This document shows, piece after piece, positions 17,364-26,269 of a DNA stretch of 64,000 nt (position 1 is the first letter of the stretch; every line of letters starts with the position of its first letter). The position numbers were made by a program, and so were the translations under genes. Under the pieces are notes generated by a model, which was not told the DNA's origin, searched no databases, and saw only the letters and a program-made list of their open reading frames with translations. The DNA is from Polynucleobacter sp. SHI8 (lineage in GTDB: Bacteria > Pseudomonadota > Gammaproteobacteria > Burkholderiales > Burkholderiaceae): assembly GCF_027944005.1 (NCBI RefSeq), contig NZ_AP027204.1:1054001-1118000 (forward strand), given 5' to 3'.

Positions 17364-17540
17364 ATGAAACGTTTTATTTTGTTTTGGGTTAAGCATACTT
17401 TGTTGGGGCAAATATTACGTTCTATATTTGGTGAAAATTTTGTAGAAGAAAAACCTCTTATCGCGAATGTTGTTGGTGTTTTTATTTTGCTAATTCTCTT
17501 TCTTGCATTGATAGGATTATGGTCAAGCTTACTAGAGTAA
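17364..17540 (+). CDS. small membrane protein, 58 residues
   Basis: A complete short frame starts with ATG after AAAAGGGG at good spacing. It encodes MKRFILFWVKHTLLGQILR, a polar stretch (GENFVEEKP) and a strongly hydrophobic C-terminal helix (about residues 33-53). One or two membrane segments with positive charge near the N-terminus suggest an inner-membrane small protein. I recognise no family. It stands alone between divergent unknown genes. Codon use looks like that of its neighbours, which supports a real gene. Confidence 0.6.
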   Translation: MKRFILFWVKHTLLGQILRSIFGENFVEEKPLIANVVGVFILLILFLALIGLWSSLLE

Positions 17541-17623
17541 TCCATCAAATCATTCAGTAATTATTTGTAAGCGATTGCAACCTAGCAGTCAGTTCAATAC
17601 ACACATATTAGATTATATAAATT

Positions 17624-18040
17624 ATGAGACATTCGAAATCATTTACATTAGCTGTCATTTCGGCTTTATCGATTTTACAAATTGCTAATGCTCAAGACTA
17701 TTCCTCATACCGCTGGACAAAATTATCAATTCCATACTCGAATACATTTGTGGATTGGACTAGGATTAATGGAGACAAGGAGCGAGGATTTACAGTTCCG
17801 ATCTTGGATTCATATGATGAAATAACAAGCGCTCAAATGTGGGGTTTATCTGCTGTATCTACTGTATCTATTCGTTGTCTTCAAGGAAGCATGCAAGAAT
17901 TGAATCTTACCTGGACAGAAAATCGCATGGGGAAAGGGCGTGTTATGAAGACTTTTGGTTCTAGCCCCGTTATATATCCGCAAAAAAAAGGCTTCGAGGA
18001 CTCTTATCAAAGAAACTTATTTAATGTTTTATGTAGATAG
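17624..18040 (+). CDS. small exported protein of unknown function
   Basis: 138 residues with a Sec signal peptide (MRHSKSFTLAVISALSI...ANAQ). The mature part has the Trp/Tyr-rich start YSSYRWTKLSIPYSN and two Cys (one at the very C-terminus, VLCR). The size and layout loosely resemble surface-adhesin-E-like proteins, but I cannot confirm this. It is followed by 201 nt without a supported gene. Confidence 0.6.
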   Translation: MRHSKSFTLAVISALSILQIANAQDYSSYRWTKLSIPYSNTFVDWTRINGDKERGFTVPILDSYDEITSAQMWGLSAVSTVSIRCLQGSMQELNLTWTENRMGKGRVMKTFGSSPVIYPQKKGFEDSYQRNLFNVLCR

Positions 18041-18241
18041 ATTTTGGGATTTTTTCCATAGGTGGTTGGGATATTATTTGTTTGTTACTAGTTCTTGTGG
18101 TTGGGGTTACTTCTATTATTGTGGAACTTACGGTAAAGATTCCTTAAACGATGCAATTCCTGATTGCTAATTACGGAGACCTCAACGAGACGGAAAATTC
18201 ACAGTTTGACAATCATCAAGTAATTGAAAAAAATAGAGTAA

Positions 18242-19627
18242 TTAACGGTTACATTGAATTTTGTTTTGAGTAATTGCACAACTAAAGATTTTATTTCCGT
18301 CTTGACTATATTCTGTAAATAGCCATTGAAGCCCCTCTTTGTCTTGTCGATCGAAAGTTGCGTAACCAAAATCTAAATAACTTTCAAATTCTTTAATTTT
18401 CATTTTTTTCTTTTGTTCTTGGCTTAAGGAGATATTTTTTATTTTTAATTCCTCTAAAGCGGATCCACCATTACCTGAAATGATAGTTACAGGATGAGGA
18501 TTTTCGTAGGAGATTGCCTGGACAGTATGAACATGTCCATGTAATGATGCTTGAAAATTAGAAGATAAGAGAGTTTCACCTTGAATATTTTTCATCAGTA
18601 ATCCTAGGCTATTTAATTTGAGAGATAGATCATCCTTCGAATCCGTCTTAGACGGAAGAACAATTGAAATAGGGTGGTGATTGGCAAAAATACTGAATGA
18701 TTTTTTCTTTGCAAGTTCTTCTGCCTGAGCGATTTGCTTACTATAAATCGCATAACTCACATCTTCAGGTTTCATGTCTTTGGAAGGCATATTTGCCGAA
18801 TCAAAACTAACGATTTGTGCTTTTGCTCCAAGAGGAACAGCGTATGGTTCTGAAAAGCTCCCAGCATCATTTTTGGGATCATTACAACTAAGGTTGTCAT
18901 CCCAAGGACGATTATCTATGAAGCGATGCCAACCTTGACCAGCACGTTGGCAGGACTCATGATTACCTCTAATAAATAACCAAGGAGTTTTATTTAATAG
19001 TGGTTTTGCGGGATCAAATAAATCAGCTTTCCAAGTATCGAAGCCATAACCATATGGTGAGTTTTTACAACCCGCTCGGCCTTCAGGACATGGGCTTTCA
19101 CGGTAGTGAATATCGCCGACATGGACAACTAGGTCTGGATTTGTCTTTAATGCATGTTGAATGATTTTTTTAAATGGCCATTGATTGCCATCATTGCAAT
19201 CTTGAAATGAGTTATCAGCAGCTTTTAAGCGACATCCAGTATCTGCGATGATCACAATTCGTTGAATTTCCAATTTTAATGCTCGTAAAGTTTGCCCATT
19301 AATTGTTGCTTGTTGAACTCCTTTTGGCCAAGTGATCTCACAAGTTGTAATTGGAAAATTTGAAGCGACTTCATCTGATTTTTTACGCAGAGGAATATTT
19401 GCCGCTTTAGCTCTAGTCTTTAATTGTTGAGCAGGTAATTGATCCCAGATAACGTTTGGGCACTCTTTATTTGTTGTGATTGCTCGGATAATTACTTCCC
19501 CATCCCCAAGGACTTGAAAGATTTGTGTATCACCATTTTTTGATTGGTCAATCAATACATCAGAAACAGAACATCCAATAAGTGTAATTGTGAGAATGAT
19601 GAGAAGTAGAGTTTTGTTCATGTTCAT
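18242..19627 (-). CDS. periplasmic metallophosphoesterase lipoprotein
   Basis: 461 residues. The signal sequence ends in a lipobox (LIGC, Cys19). A calcineurin-like metallophosphoesterase domain follows with IADTGC, HVGDIHY, IRGNHESC, FANHHP and LHGHVH, the expected five metal-ligand blocks (about residues 132-360). It should act as a phosphatase or phosphodiesterase anchored at the cell envelope; the substrate is unknown. The N-terminal ~120 residues are a separate beta-rich region. No clear ribosome site precedes the ATG. It is monocistronic. Confidence 0.85.
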   Translation of the reverse strand: MNMNKTLLLIILTITLIGCSVSDVLIDQSKNGDTQIFQVLGDGEVIIRAITTNKECPNVIWDQLPAQQLKTRAKAANIPLRKKSDEVASNFPITTCEITWPKGVQQATINGQTLRALKLEIQRIVIIADTGCRLKAADNSFQDCNDGNQWPFKKIIQHALKTNPDLVVHVGDIHYRESPCPEGRAGCKNSPYGYGFDTWKADLFDPAKPLLNKTPWLFIRGNHESCQRAGQGWHRFIDNRPWDDNLSCNDPKNDAGSFSEPYAVPLGAKAQIVSFDSANMPSKDMKPEDVSYAIYSKQIAQAEELAKKKSFSIFANHHPISIVLPSKTDSKDDLSLKLNSLGLLMKNIQGETLLSSNFQASLHGHVHTVQAISYENPHPVTIISGNGGSALEELKIKNISLSQEQKKKMKIKEFESYLDFGYATFDRQDKEGLQWLFTEYSQDGNKIFSCAITQNKIQCNR

Positions 19628-19732
19628 TGAGAAATTATTTACTTACAACAGTTTATGTAACTTAGGATGGTAATCCCCCCATTAATAACCTAACTCAAAA
19701 GTAGAGTAAGTTATGCAGTCATGGTAATGGTT

Positions 19733-19867
19733 TCAGAATTGACCATGTGTTTTGCAGTAAATTGTTAGACTCCAAAGTTGCGCGTATTCAATACCTGCAT
19801 AGCTCAAGAGAACAGGGTATTTCTGACCATTCAGTTTTTCAAGTAGAGCTAATACCTTAATTTCCAT
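19733..19867 (-). CDS. possible 44-codon small ORF
   Basis: An ATG-started frame encodes MEIKVLALLEKLNGQKYPVL and ends THGQF, with a protein-like amino-acid mix. It lies in the 327-nt interval between the metallophosphoesterase gene and tRNA-Met, where I see no other gene. The only ribosome-site-like sequence (GGGAA) is too close to the ATG. It may be a gene remnant or chance; support is weak. Confidence 0.22.
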   Translation of the reverse strand: MEIKVLALLEKLNGQKYPVLLSYAGIEYAQLWSLTIYCKTHGQF

Positions 19868-19910
19868 TTCCCAAATTGCGTTGCATGGTGGTTACACAGG
19901 TCTAGAAAAC

Positions 19911-19946
19911 CAAAAAGGCTTTCAAGTCGTTTAACCTGAAAGCCTT
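19911..19946 (-). terminator. terminator of initiator tRNA-Met
   Basis: On the minus strand, AAGGCTTTCA and TGAAAGCCTT form a 10-bp stem with a 12-nt loop followed by TTTTTGG, 9 nt after the tRNA 3' CCA end. Confidence 0.8.
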
Positions 19947-19954
19947 CTATCTAT

Positions 19955-20031
19955 TGGTTGCGGGGATAGGATTTGAACCTATGACCTTCGGGTTATGAGC
20001 CCGACGAGCTGCCAGACTGCTCCACCCCGCG
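19955..20031 (-). tRNA. initiator tRNA-Met (CAT)
   Basis: A 77-nt cloverleaf with encoded CCA. The acceptor stem begins with an unpaired C1 opposite A72 (C-GCGGGG / CCCCGC-A), three G-C pairs sit at the base of the anticodon stem (GGG CTCATAA CCC), and the anticodon is CAT. These are the hallmarks of tRNA-fMet. The T-arm GGTTCAAATCC is intact. A well-formed promoter lies upstream and a hairpin terminator downstream. Confidence 0.97.
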
Positions 20032-20053
20032 TCTGTTCTGTACTAAGAGGGTT

Positions 20054-20082
20054 ACTATAGCATGTTTACCCTCTAAATGCAA
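20054..20082 (-). promoter_or_regulatory. sigma-70-type promoter of tRNA-Met
   Basis: On the minus strand TTGCAT and TATAGT are separated by exactly 17 nt, ending 23 nt before the tRNA 5' end. A 7-bp inverted repeat (AGAGGGT/ACCCTCT, 20046-20052 and 20068-20074) flanks the -10 box and might also help end mscS transcription. Confidence 0.75.
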
Positions 20083-20083
20083 G

Positions 20084-20959
20084 TTACGTACTTCCCGGCG
20101 GCGTTTTAGCCAAAACCAAGTGAGGGTAAGGGATTGAGATATTTTCGCGCTCAAAAGCTTCCTTAATCCTTGCTTGAAAGGCTCTGCGGATGGGGCCTTG
20201 GTACTTCGCCACGACCATGATTCGGGAACGAATCGTAATTGACGAATCGGCAAAGTTCTCAACTCCTGCGATTTCTAGATCCTCTAAAATTTGATCTTTC
20301 AATTCAGGGTCTTGACGCATTTCAGCGGCCACTCGTTTTAAGACCTCATTTACGTGTTCAATATTTTCTTTATAAGAGACGTTAATATCGATGACCGAGT
20401 AGGCATAGCTCCTCGTGCGATTAGTTACAACTGTAATCACACTATTTGGGACAAAGTGAACGACACCCTCGTAGTCCCTAAGGCGAATATAGCGCAGAGT
20501 GACTTCTTCAACTGTACCAATTTTTCCAGCGATTTCTACGATATCACCTTGACGGATTTGATCCTCGATCAACATCACAAATCCGGTAAAGTAGTCTTTT
20601 ACAAGACTTTGCGCACCAAAGCCGACGGCTAAGCCAGCTACACCAGCTGTTGCTAGAAAGGGCGCAACTGATACACCAAATCCTGCCAGAACAGACATGA
20701 CCGTGAGGACAACGATAATCACGGTTGTAATATAGCGAAGTACTCTTGAAATCGTCTTGATTCTTTTAACATCATCTCCCGAGGCACGACTAGACACCCG
20801 ATGTTCAATACCACTGATAATTTTTCTGATGATACGAATAAATAACCAAGCAACTAAAATAACAATCGAGACTTCAATGAAGACAAAAATAAAGTCAACC
20901 CAATCAACTAAATAATCAAGTTCATTTTTTTGTAAAAGTAAGGTTGCAGATTTTTTCAT
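20084..20959 (-). CDS. MscS family mechanosensitive channel
   Basis: Small-conductance mechanosensitive channel, 291 residues from ATG 20959 (the frame extends two codons to a GTG). Membrane segments lie at about 15-42, 75-95 and 98-125. The pore-lining TM3 GVAGLAVGFGAQSLVKD carries the usual Ala/Gly packing, followed by the beta domain (IRQGDIVEIAGKIGTVEEV, YIRLRDYEGVVHFVPNS) and the C-terminal alpha/beta cap. It relieves hypo-osmotic pressure at the inner membrane. It is the single gene upstream of tRNA-Met on this strand. Confidence 0.93.
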   Translation of the reverse strand: MKKSATLLLQKNELDYLVDWVDFIFVFIEVSIVILVAWLFIRIIRKIISGIEHRVSSRASGDDVKRIKTISRVLRYITTVIIVVLTVMSVLAGFGVSVAPFLATAGVAGLAVGFGAQSLVKDYFTGFVMLIEDQIRQGDIVEIAGKIGTVEEVTLRYIRLRDYEGVVHFVPNSVITVVTNRTRSYAYSVIDINVSYKENIEHVNEVLKRVAAEMRQDPELKDQILEDLEIAGVENFADSSITIRSRIMVVAKYQGPIRRAFQARIKEAFERENISIPYPHLVLAKTPPGST

Positions 20960-21037
20960 AATCACAGTATAAAGTTTTAATAATTCAGTTAGACGATTGT
21001 CTTGATTAAAATGATTCTTTTAAACATAAATAAATAG

Positions 21038-21997
21038 ATGTCAAATTATTCATTTCGTTATGCCAGTGATTTAGGTGAGGGTGTATATGCCGTTGACACA
21101 GGCTTTGTAAGACCTCAATTTGATGCGAGCTATGTCGTTACCCAACGAGCGCCCTCAAGTGAGCGTATTGCCGTTATTGATACTGGTACAAACTATTCTG
21201 TTCCTCGAATTTTGGCGACCTTATCTGATTTGGAGTGTCATCCTGAACAAGTTGATTTCATTATTCTGACCCATGTTCATTTAGATCATGCAGGAGGGGC
21301 AGGCAAACTCATGCAAGCTTGTCCGCAAGCTAAATTGGTGGTGCATCCAAGAGGCGCCAAACATATGATTGACCCATCCCAGCTGCGTGCGGGTGCTGTT
21401 GGGGTATATGGCGAAGAGACTGTCGAGAAAGATTACGGTACCTTAATACCTATAGAGTCTGGTCGCGTGATTGAGGCGAGCGACGGCATGATGATCAATC
21501 TTGCTGGTCGTATATTGACTTGTTTAGATACCCCAGGACATGCAAAACATCACATTACCATTTGGGATCAGATGACCCACGGGGCATTTACTGGGGATAC
21601 TTTTGGATTGTCCTATCGAGAATTTGATACAGAAAAGGGCGCATTTATTATTCCGACAACCACCCCCATTCATTTTGATCCCAAGGCGTTAAGAGTTTCT
21701 TTAAAGCGCATCATGGCTTTAAAACCCGAATGTATATATCCCACCCATTTCAGTAAAGTCACTGGAGTGCCGCTTTTATATCAAAAACTCACCGATATGC
21801 TCACCAAAGTAGAAAACTTAGGTAAATCATTAGCAAGTGCCGAGCATCGCCATGAGTTGCTCAAAAATGGTTTATTAAATCTTTATATTCAGGAGCTTAG
21901 AGATCATGGATGTAGGCTCAGTGATAGCAAAATTGATCAGTTATTAAGCACGGATATTGAATTAAATGCACAAGGGATGGGAGTATGGCTAGGATAA
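21038..21997 (+). CDS. MBL-fold metallo-hydrolase
   Basis: 319 residues of the metallo-beta-lactamase superfamily, probably cytosolic. The zinc motif THVHLDHAGG (about 78-87), the later His in DTPGHAKHH (about 166-174), the Asp in HGAFTGDTFG and the C-terminal YPTHFSKV are all in place. It is a stand-alone hydrolase of the glyoxalase-II/quinolone-response-like type with an extra C-terminal helical segment. The substrate is unknown. No clear ribosome site precedes the ATG. It lies 60 nt upstream of kup. Confidence 0.88.
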   Translation: MSNYSFRYASDLGEGVYAVDTGFVRPQFDASYVVTQRAPSSERIAVIDTGTNYSVPRILATLSDLECHPEQVDFIILTHVHLDHAGGAGKLMQACPQAKLVVHPRGAKHMIDPSQLRAGAVGVYGEETVEKDYGTLIPIESGRVIEASDGMMINLAGRILTCLDTPGHAKHHITIWDQMTHGAFTGDTFGLSYREFDTEKGAFIIPTTTPIHFDPKALRVSLKRIMALKPECIYPTHFSKVTGVPLLYQKLTDMLTKVENLGKSLASAEHRHELLKNGLLNLYIQELRDHGCRLSDSKIDQLLSTDIELNAQGMGVWLG

Positions 21998-22057
21998 ATC
22001 ATCATTTATGCATTTTTTAGGATTACAATTTCTGTACTTCAATTGATATGGTGATTT

Positions 22058-23998
22058 ATGTCCCTTAGTAATCCTGAGTATTCAGAATCAAAAATTCTTC
22101 GCCCTATCACTTTACATACCGAAACTCATGAAAATAAAGGAAATTTAGCAGCGCTTACTTTAGCTGCCACGGGAGTAGTTTTTGGGGATATTGGCACTAG
22201 TCCTTTATATGCTTTAAAAGAGTGTTTTAGTCCCGAACACGGCATTCCTTTCTCACAAGAGAGTGTTTTTGGTGTTTTGTCCATGGTGTTTTGGGCATTT
22301 TTAGTTGTTGTATCACTCAAGTATGTCTTGTTCGTGATGCGTGCCAACAATAATGGCGAAGGTGGTATCTTAGCGCTGATGGCGTTAGCACTGAGGACCG
22401 TTCCGCAAAACTCAAAACGTTCACTTATCATTATCATGCTGGGTGTTTTTGGCGCATGTATGTTTTATGGCGATGCCGTCATTACTCCAGCGATCTCCGT
22501 TTTATCTGCAGTTGAGGGCTTGGAGATTGTTTCTCCGAGTCTATCGAGATACGTGATACCCATTACCTTAGTAATCTTAATCTTTTTGTTTTTAATCCAA
22601 AGAACGGGGACCCATATTGTGGGGAGTTTATTTGGTCCCATCATGCTCATTTGGTTTTTCGTATTAGGCCTGATGGGTATTTATCATATTATTGATAATC
22701 CTCTGGTCTTAACAGCAGTTCGTCCTTTATATGCGGTGATGTTCTTATATGAGCATTCTGTCCAAGCGTTCATTGTCTTAGGTGCGGTTTTTCTGGTTTT
22801 AACAGGTGCTGAGGCTTTATATGCCGATATGGGACATTTTGGACCTAAGCCAATACGTTTAGCATGGTTTTTTGTAGCAATGCCTGCCTTATTACTGAAC
22901 TATTTTGGTCAAGGTGCGATGTTGTTAACCAATCCGAGTGCGATTGAGAATCCGTTTTTCTTAATGGTCCCAGATGCCTTCACTTTGCCCCTCGTGATTC
23001 TTGCAACACTCGCTACAGTGATTGCCTCCCAAGCGGTCATATCAGGTGCGTATTCGATGACTTCACAGGCGATTTTGTTAGGATTTGTGCCAAAAATGAA
23101 AATTTCCTATACATCTGATAAGGAAATTGGTCAGATTTATATGCCGACTATTAATTGGTTTTTATTGGCGGTAGTTGTAGCAATCGTTTTAGCTTTCAAG
23201 AATTCAGGTAATTTGGCGGCAGCGTATGGTATTGCTGTGACCACTACCATGATCATTACCACGATTCTTGCAGCGATTGTGATGAGTTTTGTTTGGAAAT
23301 GGAATCCAATCGTGATCTTCTTAGTGATTGCGTCCTTTTTAGCCGTCGATCTTGCTTTCTTAACTGCAAATCTTTTAAAAATTTCTGAAGGAGGGTGGTT
23401 TCCTCTATTGTTAGGTGCACTTTGTTTCTTGCTGTTGATGACATGGTTCCAGGGACGTCGCTTATTACGTGAAAAAGCGATTCAAAGCGGTATTCCTTTA
23501 GAAAGTTTTGTGCATTCTCTGCAAGCGCATCCGCCGCACCGCGTTGAAGGTACCGCAGTGTTCTTAACTGCTCACGTCGACTATGTGCCAGTTGCGATGT
23601 TGCATAACTTAAAACATAATCGTATTTTGCATGAGCGTGTAATCTTCTTAAAAATTAGTGTTTGGGATGTGCCCTATGTAGAAGACAATGAGCGTTTAAC
23701 CTTCAAAGACATGGGCTCGGGTATGTATTTGGTCAGAGCTATTTACGGTTTTAAAGAAACTCCTGACGTGATTAAAATCTTGGAGTTGATTGGTAAAGAG
23801 TTTGGTGTGGAATGTGATCTCATGGAGACATCGTTCTTTTTGGCAAGAGATACGGTGATTCCATCAGCAATTCCTGGAATGGCTTTATGGCGTGAAAAAT
23901 TATTTGCTTGGATGTTTCAAAACTCAGCAAAACCCGCAGATTTTTTTCAGATACCAACGAATCGCGTTGTTGAGCTTGGTGCCAAAATCGAGATTTAA
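22058..23998 (+). CDS. kup: Kup low-affinity potassium uptake protein
   Basis: K+/H+ symporter of the KUP/HAK/KT family, 646 residues, about 12 membrane segments. Signatures are VFGDIGTSPLYALKECF (about 40-56), NGEGGILALMAL, FYGDAVITPAISVLSA, LTGAEALYADMGHFG, YFGQGAML and the C-terminal cytoplasmic part with AVFLTAHVDYVPVAMLHNL. The length is normal for the family. It imports potassium across the inner membrane. It is the second K+ gene in the window besides the Kir channel. Confidence 0.96.
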   Translation: MSLSNPEYSESKILRPITLHTETHENKGNLAALTLAATGVVFGDIGTSPLYALKECFSPEHGIPFSQESVFGVLSMVFWAFLVVVSLKYVLFVMRANNNGEGGILALMALALRTVPQNSKRSLIIIMLGVFGACMFYGDAVITPAISVLSAVEGLEIVSPSLSRYVIPITLVILIFLFLIQRTGTHIVGSLFGPIMLIWFFVLGLMGIYHIIDNPLVLTAVRPLYAVMFLYEHSVQAFIVLGAVFLVLTGAEALYADMGHFGPKPIRLAWFFVAMPALLLNYFGQGAMLLTNPSAIENPFFLMVPDAFTLPLVILATLATVIASQAVISGAYSMTSQAILLGFVPKMKISYTSDKEIGQIYMPTINWFLLAVVVAIVLAFKNSGNLAAAYGIAVTTTMIITTILAAIVMSFVWKWNPIVIFLVIASFLAVDLAFLTANLLKISEGGWFPLLLGALCFLLLMTWFQGRRLLREKAIQSGIPLESFVHSLQAHPPHRVEGTAVFLTAHVDYVPVAMLHNLKHNRILHERVIFLKISVWDVPYVEDNERLTFKDMGSGMYLVRAIYGFKETPDVIKILELIGKEFGVECDLMETSFFLARDTVIPSAIPGMALWREKLFAWMFQNSAKPADFFQIPTNRVVELGAKIEI

Positions 23999-24036
23999 CC
24001 CAGGACGGTTGAATTGAAAAAAATGAGCCAACTTTC

Positions 24037-25008
24037 GTGACAACCCCAAGAGTATTAAGTCCTGATGATACGCCACGGGTATTGATTTTAGGTGCTGGAG
24101 CGATTGGTGGGTTTTACGGAAATGCACTATCGAAGGCGCAGGCTCATGTCACATTAGTTGCGCGATCAGAATATGCCCTCTTAAAAACCCAAGGTTATAA
24201 AATCATCAGTCAAACCTTGGGGGAGCAATTATTTTTCCCTCACGAAGTTTTACCTTCCTGCCATTATTACCAGGGTAAACATCCAGACTACCTCATTGTT
24301 TCTTTAAAAGTCCTTCAAGGAATTAATCGAGTTGAGTTAATGGCACCAGCCGTTGGGCCAAATACAGTGATTGTATTGATTCAAAACGGCGTTGAGATTG
24401 AACAAGAAATCCAAGCCGCCTTTCCTGATAATCAGATCATCAGTTGCTTAGCTTTTATTCAAGTGATCAGGATTGCTCCGGGATTGATTGAGCATTATGC
24501 TTATGGCGAATTAACCATGGGAAACTTTCCATCGGAAGTGAGTAAAGAGTGTCGGGTATTAGCAGAGTTATTTGAGAGAGGTGGAGTGCCAGTTGTTTTG
24601 AATGAAAACATTACTCAGGGACGTTGGCAAAAATTAGTCTGGAACGCTGCCTTCAATCCAGTATCTGTTTTGGGGGGTGCGATTGATACCTTGGCGATCC
24701 TTGGTGCTCCGGGAGGTGAGTCTTTGATTCGTCAAATCATGTCAGAGGTATTAGCAATTGCAAAAGCCACAGGCAATGAAGTACCAGCCGAAGTACCCGA
24801 TCATTACATCAAGCTTACCTATGAAGCACCACCTTATAAGACCAGTATGGCAATTGATTGGGAAAAAAAGCAAGACCTTGAAATCGAAGCGATTTTAGAT
24901 CATGCAATTCGTGCTGCTCAACGAGAAGGAGTGCCAGTGCCCATGTTGCAAAGTACGAGGGCACTTCTTGTGATGATGCAAACCCAGCGTCAAAAAGGCT
25001 TGCTTTAA
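24037..25008 (+). CDS. ketopantoate reductase family protein
   Basis: NADPH-dependent 2-dehydropantoate 2-reductase family (PanE/ApbA), 323 residues, GTG start. The N-terminal Rossmann motif is GAGAIGGFYG (about 19-28), the mid-section IVLIQNGVEIEQ and the C-terminal helical domain includes KLVWNAAFNPVSVL with the expected catalytic Lys. Many burkholderial paralogues are not the pantothenate enzyme, so no symbol is given. Its last 4 nt overlap the converging gcdH gene. Confidence 0.88.
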   Translation: MTTPRVLSPDDTPRVLILGAGAIGGFYGNALSKAQAHVTLVARSEYALLKTQGYKIISQTLGEQLFFPHEVLPSCHYYQGKHPDYLIVSLKVLQGINRVELMAPAVGPNTVIVLIQNGVEIEQEIQAAFPDNQIISCLAFIQVIRIAPGLIEHYAYGELTMGNFPSEVSKECRVLAELFERGGVPVVLNENITQGRWQKLVWNAAFNPVSVLGGAIDTLAILGAPGGESLIRQIMSEVLAIAKATGNEVPAEVPDHYIKLTYEAPPYKTSMAIDWEKKQDLEIEAILDHAIRAAQREGVPVPMLQSTRALLVMMQTQRQKGLL

Positions 25009-26183
25009 AAAGCCGATATTCCGGTAATTGCTCTTCCTAAAATGAGGGCATGGATATCATGCGTACCCTCATAGGTGTTAACTACCTCTAAATTAAGAAG
25101 ATGTCGAATCACACCATATTCATCAGAAATACCATTACCACCATGCATATCACGTGCCATCCTAGCGATGTCTAGAGCTTTACCACAGGAGTTACGTTTA
25201 AGAATGGATGTGATTTCAGGGCTAGCAGTACCTTCATCCTTCATCCGACCTAGACGTAAACAAGCCTGAAGCGCTAAGGCAATTTCAGTTTGCATATCAG
25301 CCAGCTTTTTTTGGATGAGTTGATTGGATGCCAAAGGCCTATCAAATTGTTTACGATCGAGCGTGTATTGCCTAGCCGCATGAAAGCAAAATTCTGCCGC
25401 ACCCATAGCACCCCAAGCGATACCATAACGTGCAGAATTTAAGCAAGTAAATGGGCCTTTAAGACCTTGCACATGCGGAAGTTCATTTTCTGCGGGAACA
25501 AACACATCATCCATGACCACCTCACCGGTAGTTGAAGCACGCAGACCCATCTTGCCATGTATTTTTGGTGCAGAAAGACCTTTCATGCCTTTCTCCAAGA
25601 TATAACCCCGAATGATGCCATCATCATTTTTCGCCCAAACCACAAAAACATCTGCAAAAGGCGCATTCGAAATCCATGTCTTCGAGCCATTTAAATGAAA
25701 GCCTCCAGGAACTGATTTTGCGCGTGTAATCATATTACCTGGATCTGAACCAAAATTAGGTTCAGTCAGACCAAAGCAGCCAATGAGTTTGCCACTGGCA
25801 AGACCTGGTAAGTATTTTTGTTTTTGTTCTTCACTACCGAATTCAAAAATAGGCAGCATCACCAAAGATGATTGCACACTCATCATGGAACGATAACCAG
25901 AATCAACCCGTTCGATTTCCCTGGCAACAAGACCATAGCTGACATAGTTCATTTCTGAGCCACCATATTGGCTTGGTAGGGTTAGACCCAAAAAGCCAAG
26001 ATCGCCCATTTCTTGAAAGATAGCAGTATCTGTTTTTTCTTCTCGGAATGCTTGAAGCACTCGTGGAGTCAATCGATCCTGAGCATATTGACGAGCGGCA
26101 TCTTGAACCATCCGCTCTTCAGTACTTAATTGTGAACTTATTTGAAGAGGATCATCCCACTGAAATTGTATTTTTGTGCCCAT
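25005..26183 (-). CDS. gcdH: glutaryl-CoA dehydrogenase
   Basis: FAD-dependent acyl-CoA dehydrogenase, 392 residues. It oxidatively decarboxylates glutaryl-CoA to crotonyl-CoA in lysine, tryptophan and benzoate breakdown. GcdH hallmarks are FQWDDPL near the start, VDSGYRSMMSVQSSLVM, CFGLTEPNFGSDP, NGSKTWISN, LNSARYGIAWGA and the catalytic Glu372 in NTYEGTHDIH. No acyl-CoA transferase gene is adjacent. Its stop overlaps the stop of the converging ketopantoate reductase gene. Confidence 0.94.
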   Translation of the reverse strand: MGTKIQFQWDDPLQISSQLSTEERMVQDAARQYAQDRLTPRVLQAFREEKTDTAIFQEMGDLGFLGLTLPSQYGGSEMNYVSYGLVAREIERVDSGYRSMMSVQSSLVMLPIFEFGSEEQKQKYLPGLASGKLIGCFGLTEPNFGSDPGNMITRAKSVPGGFHLNGSKTWISNAPFADVFVVWAKNDDGIIRGYILEKGMKGLSAPKIHGKMGLRASTTGEVVMDDVFVPAENELPHVQGLKGPFTCLNSARYGIAWGAMGAAEFCFHAARQYTLDRKQFDRPLASNQLIQKKLADMQTEIALALQACLRLGRMKDEGTASPEITSILKRNSCGKALDIARMARDMHGGNGISDEYGVIRHLLNLEVVNTYEGTHDIHALILGRAITGISAF

Positions 26184-26269
26184 ATGAATTAGTATTTGTG
26201 ATAATTGTTGAACATATTTTTATAAAGTAGTTTAGACTAATTTGAGTATTTATAAATATTAAACCTACA

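Noticed and set aside
18041..18241. Hydrophobic open stretch (IICLLLVLVVGVTSIIV) after the small exported protein
   Set aside because: No start codon or ribosome site in frame; it begins right after a stop and looks like chance or a relic. I see no other gene in these 201 nt.
26184..26269. Possible preQ1 riboswitch before the queuosine precursor transporter
   Set aside because: The expected stem, CUAGCUA-like loop and A-rich tail are absent; only a weak GTTTA/TAAAC repeat is seen.
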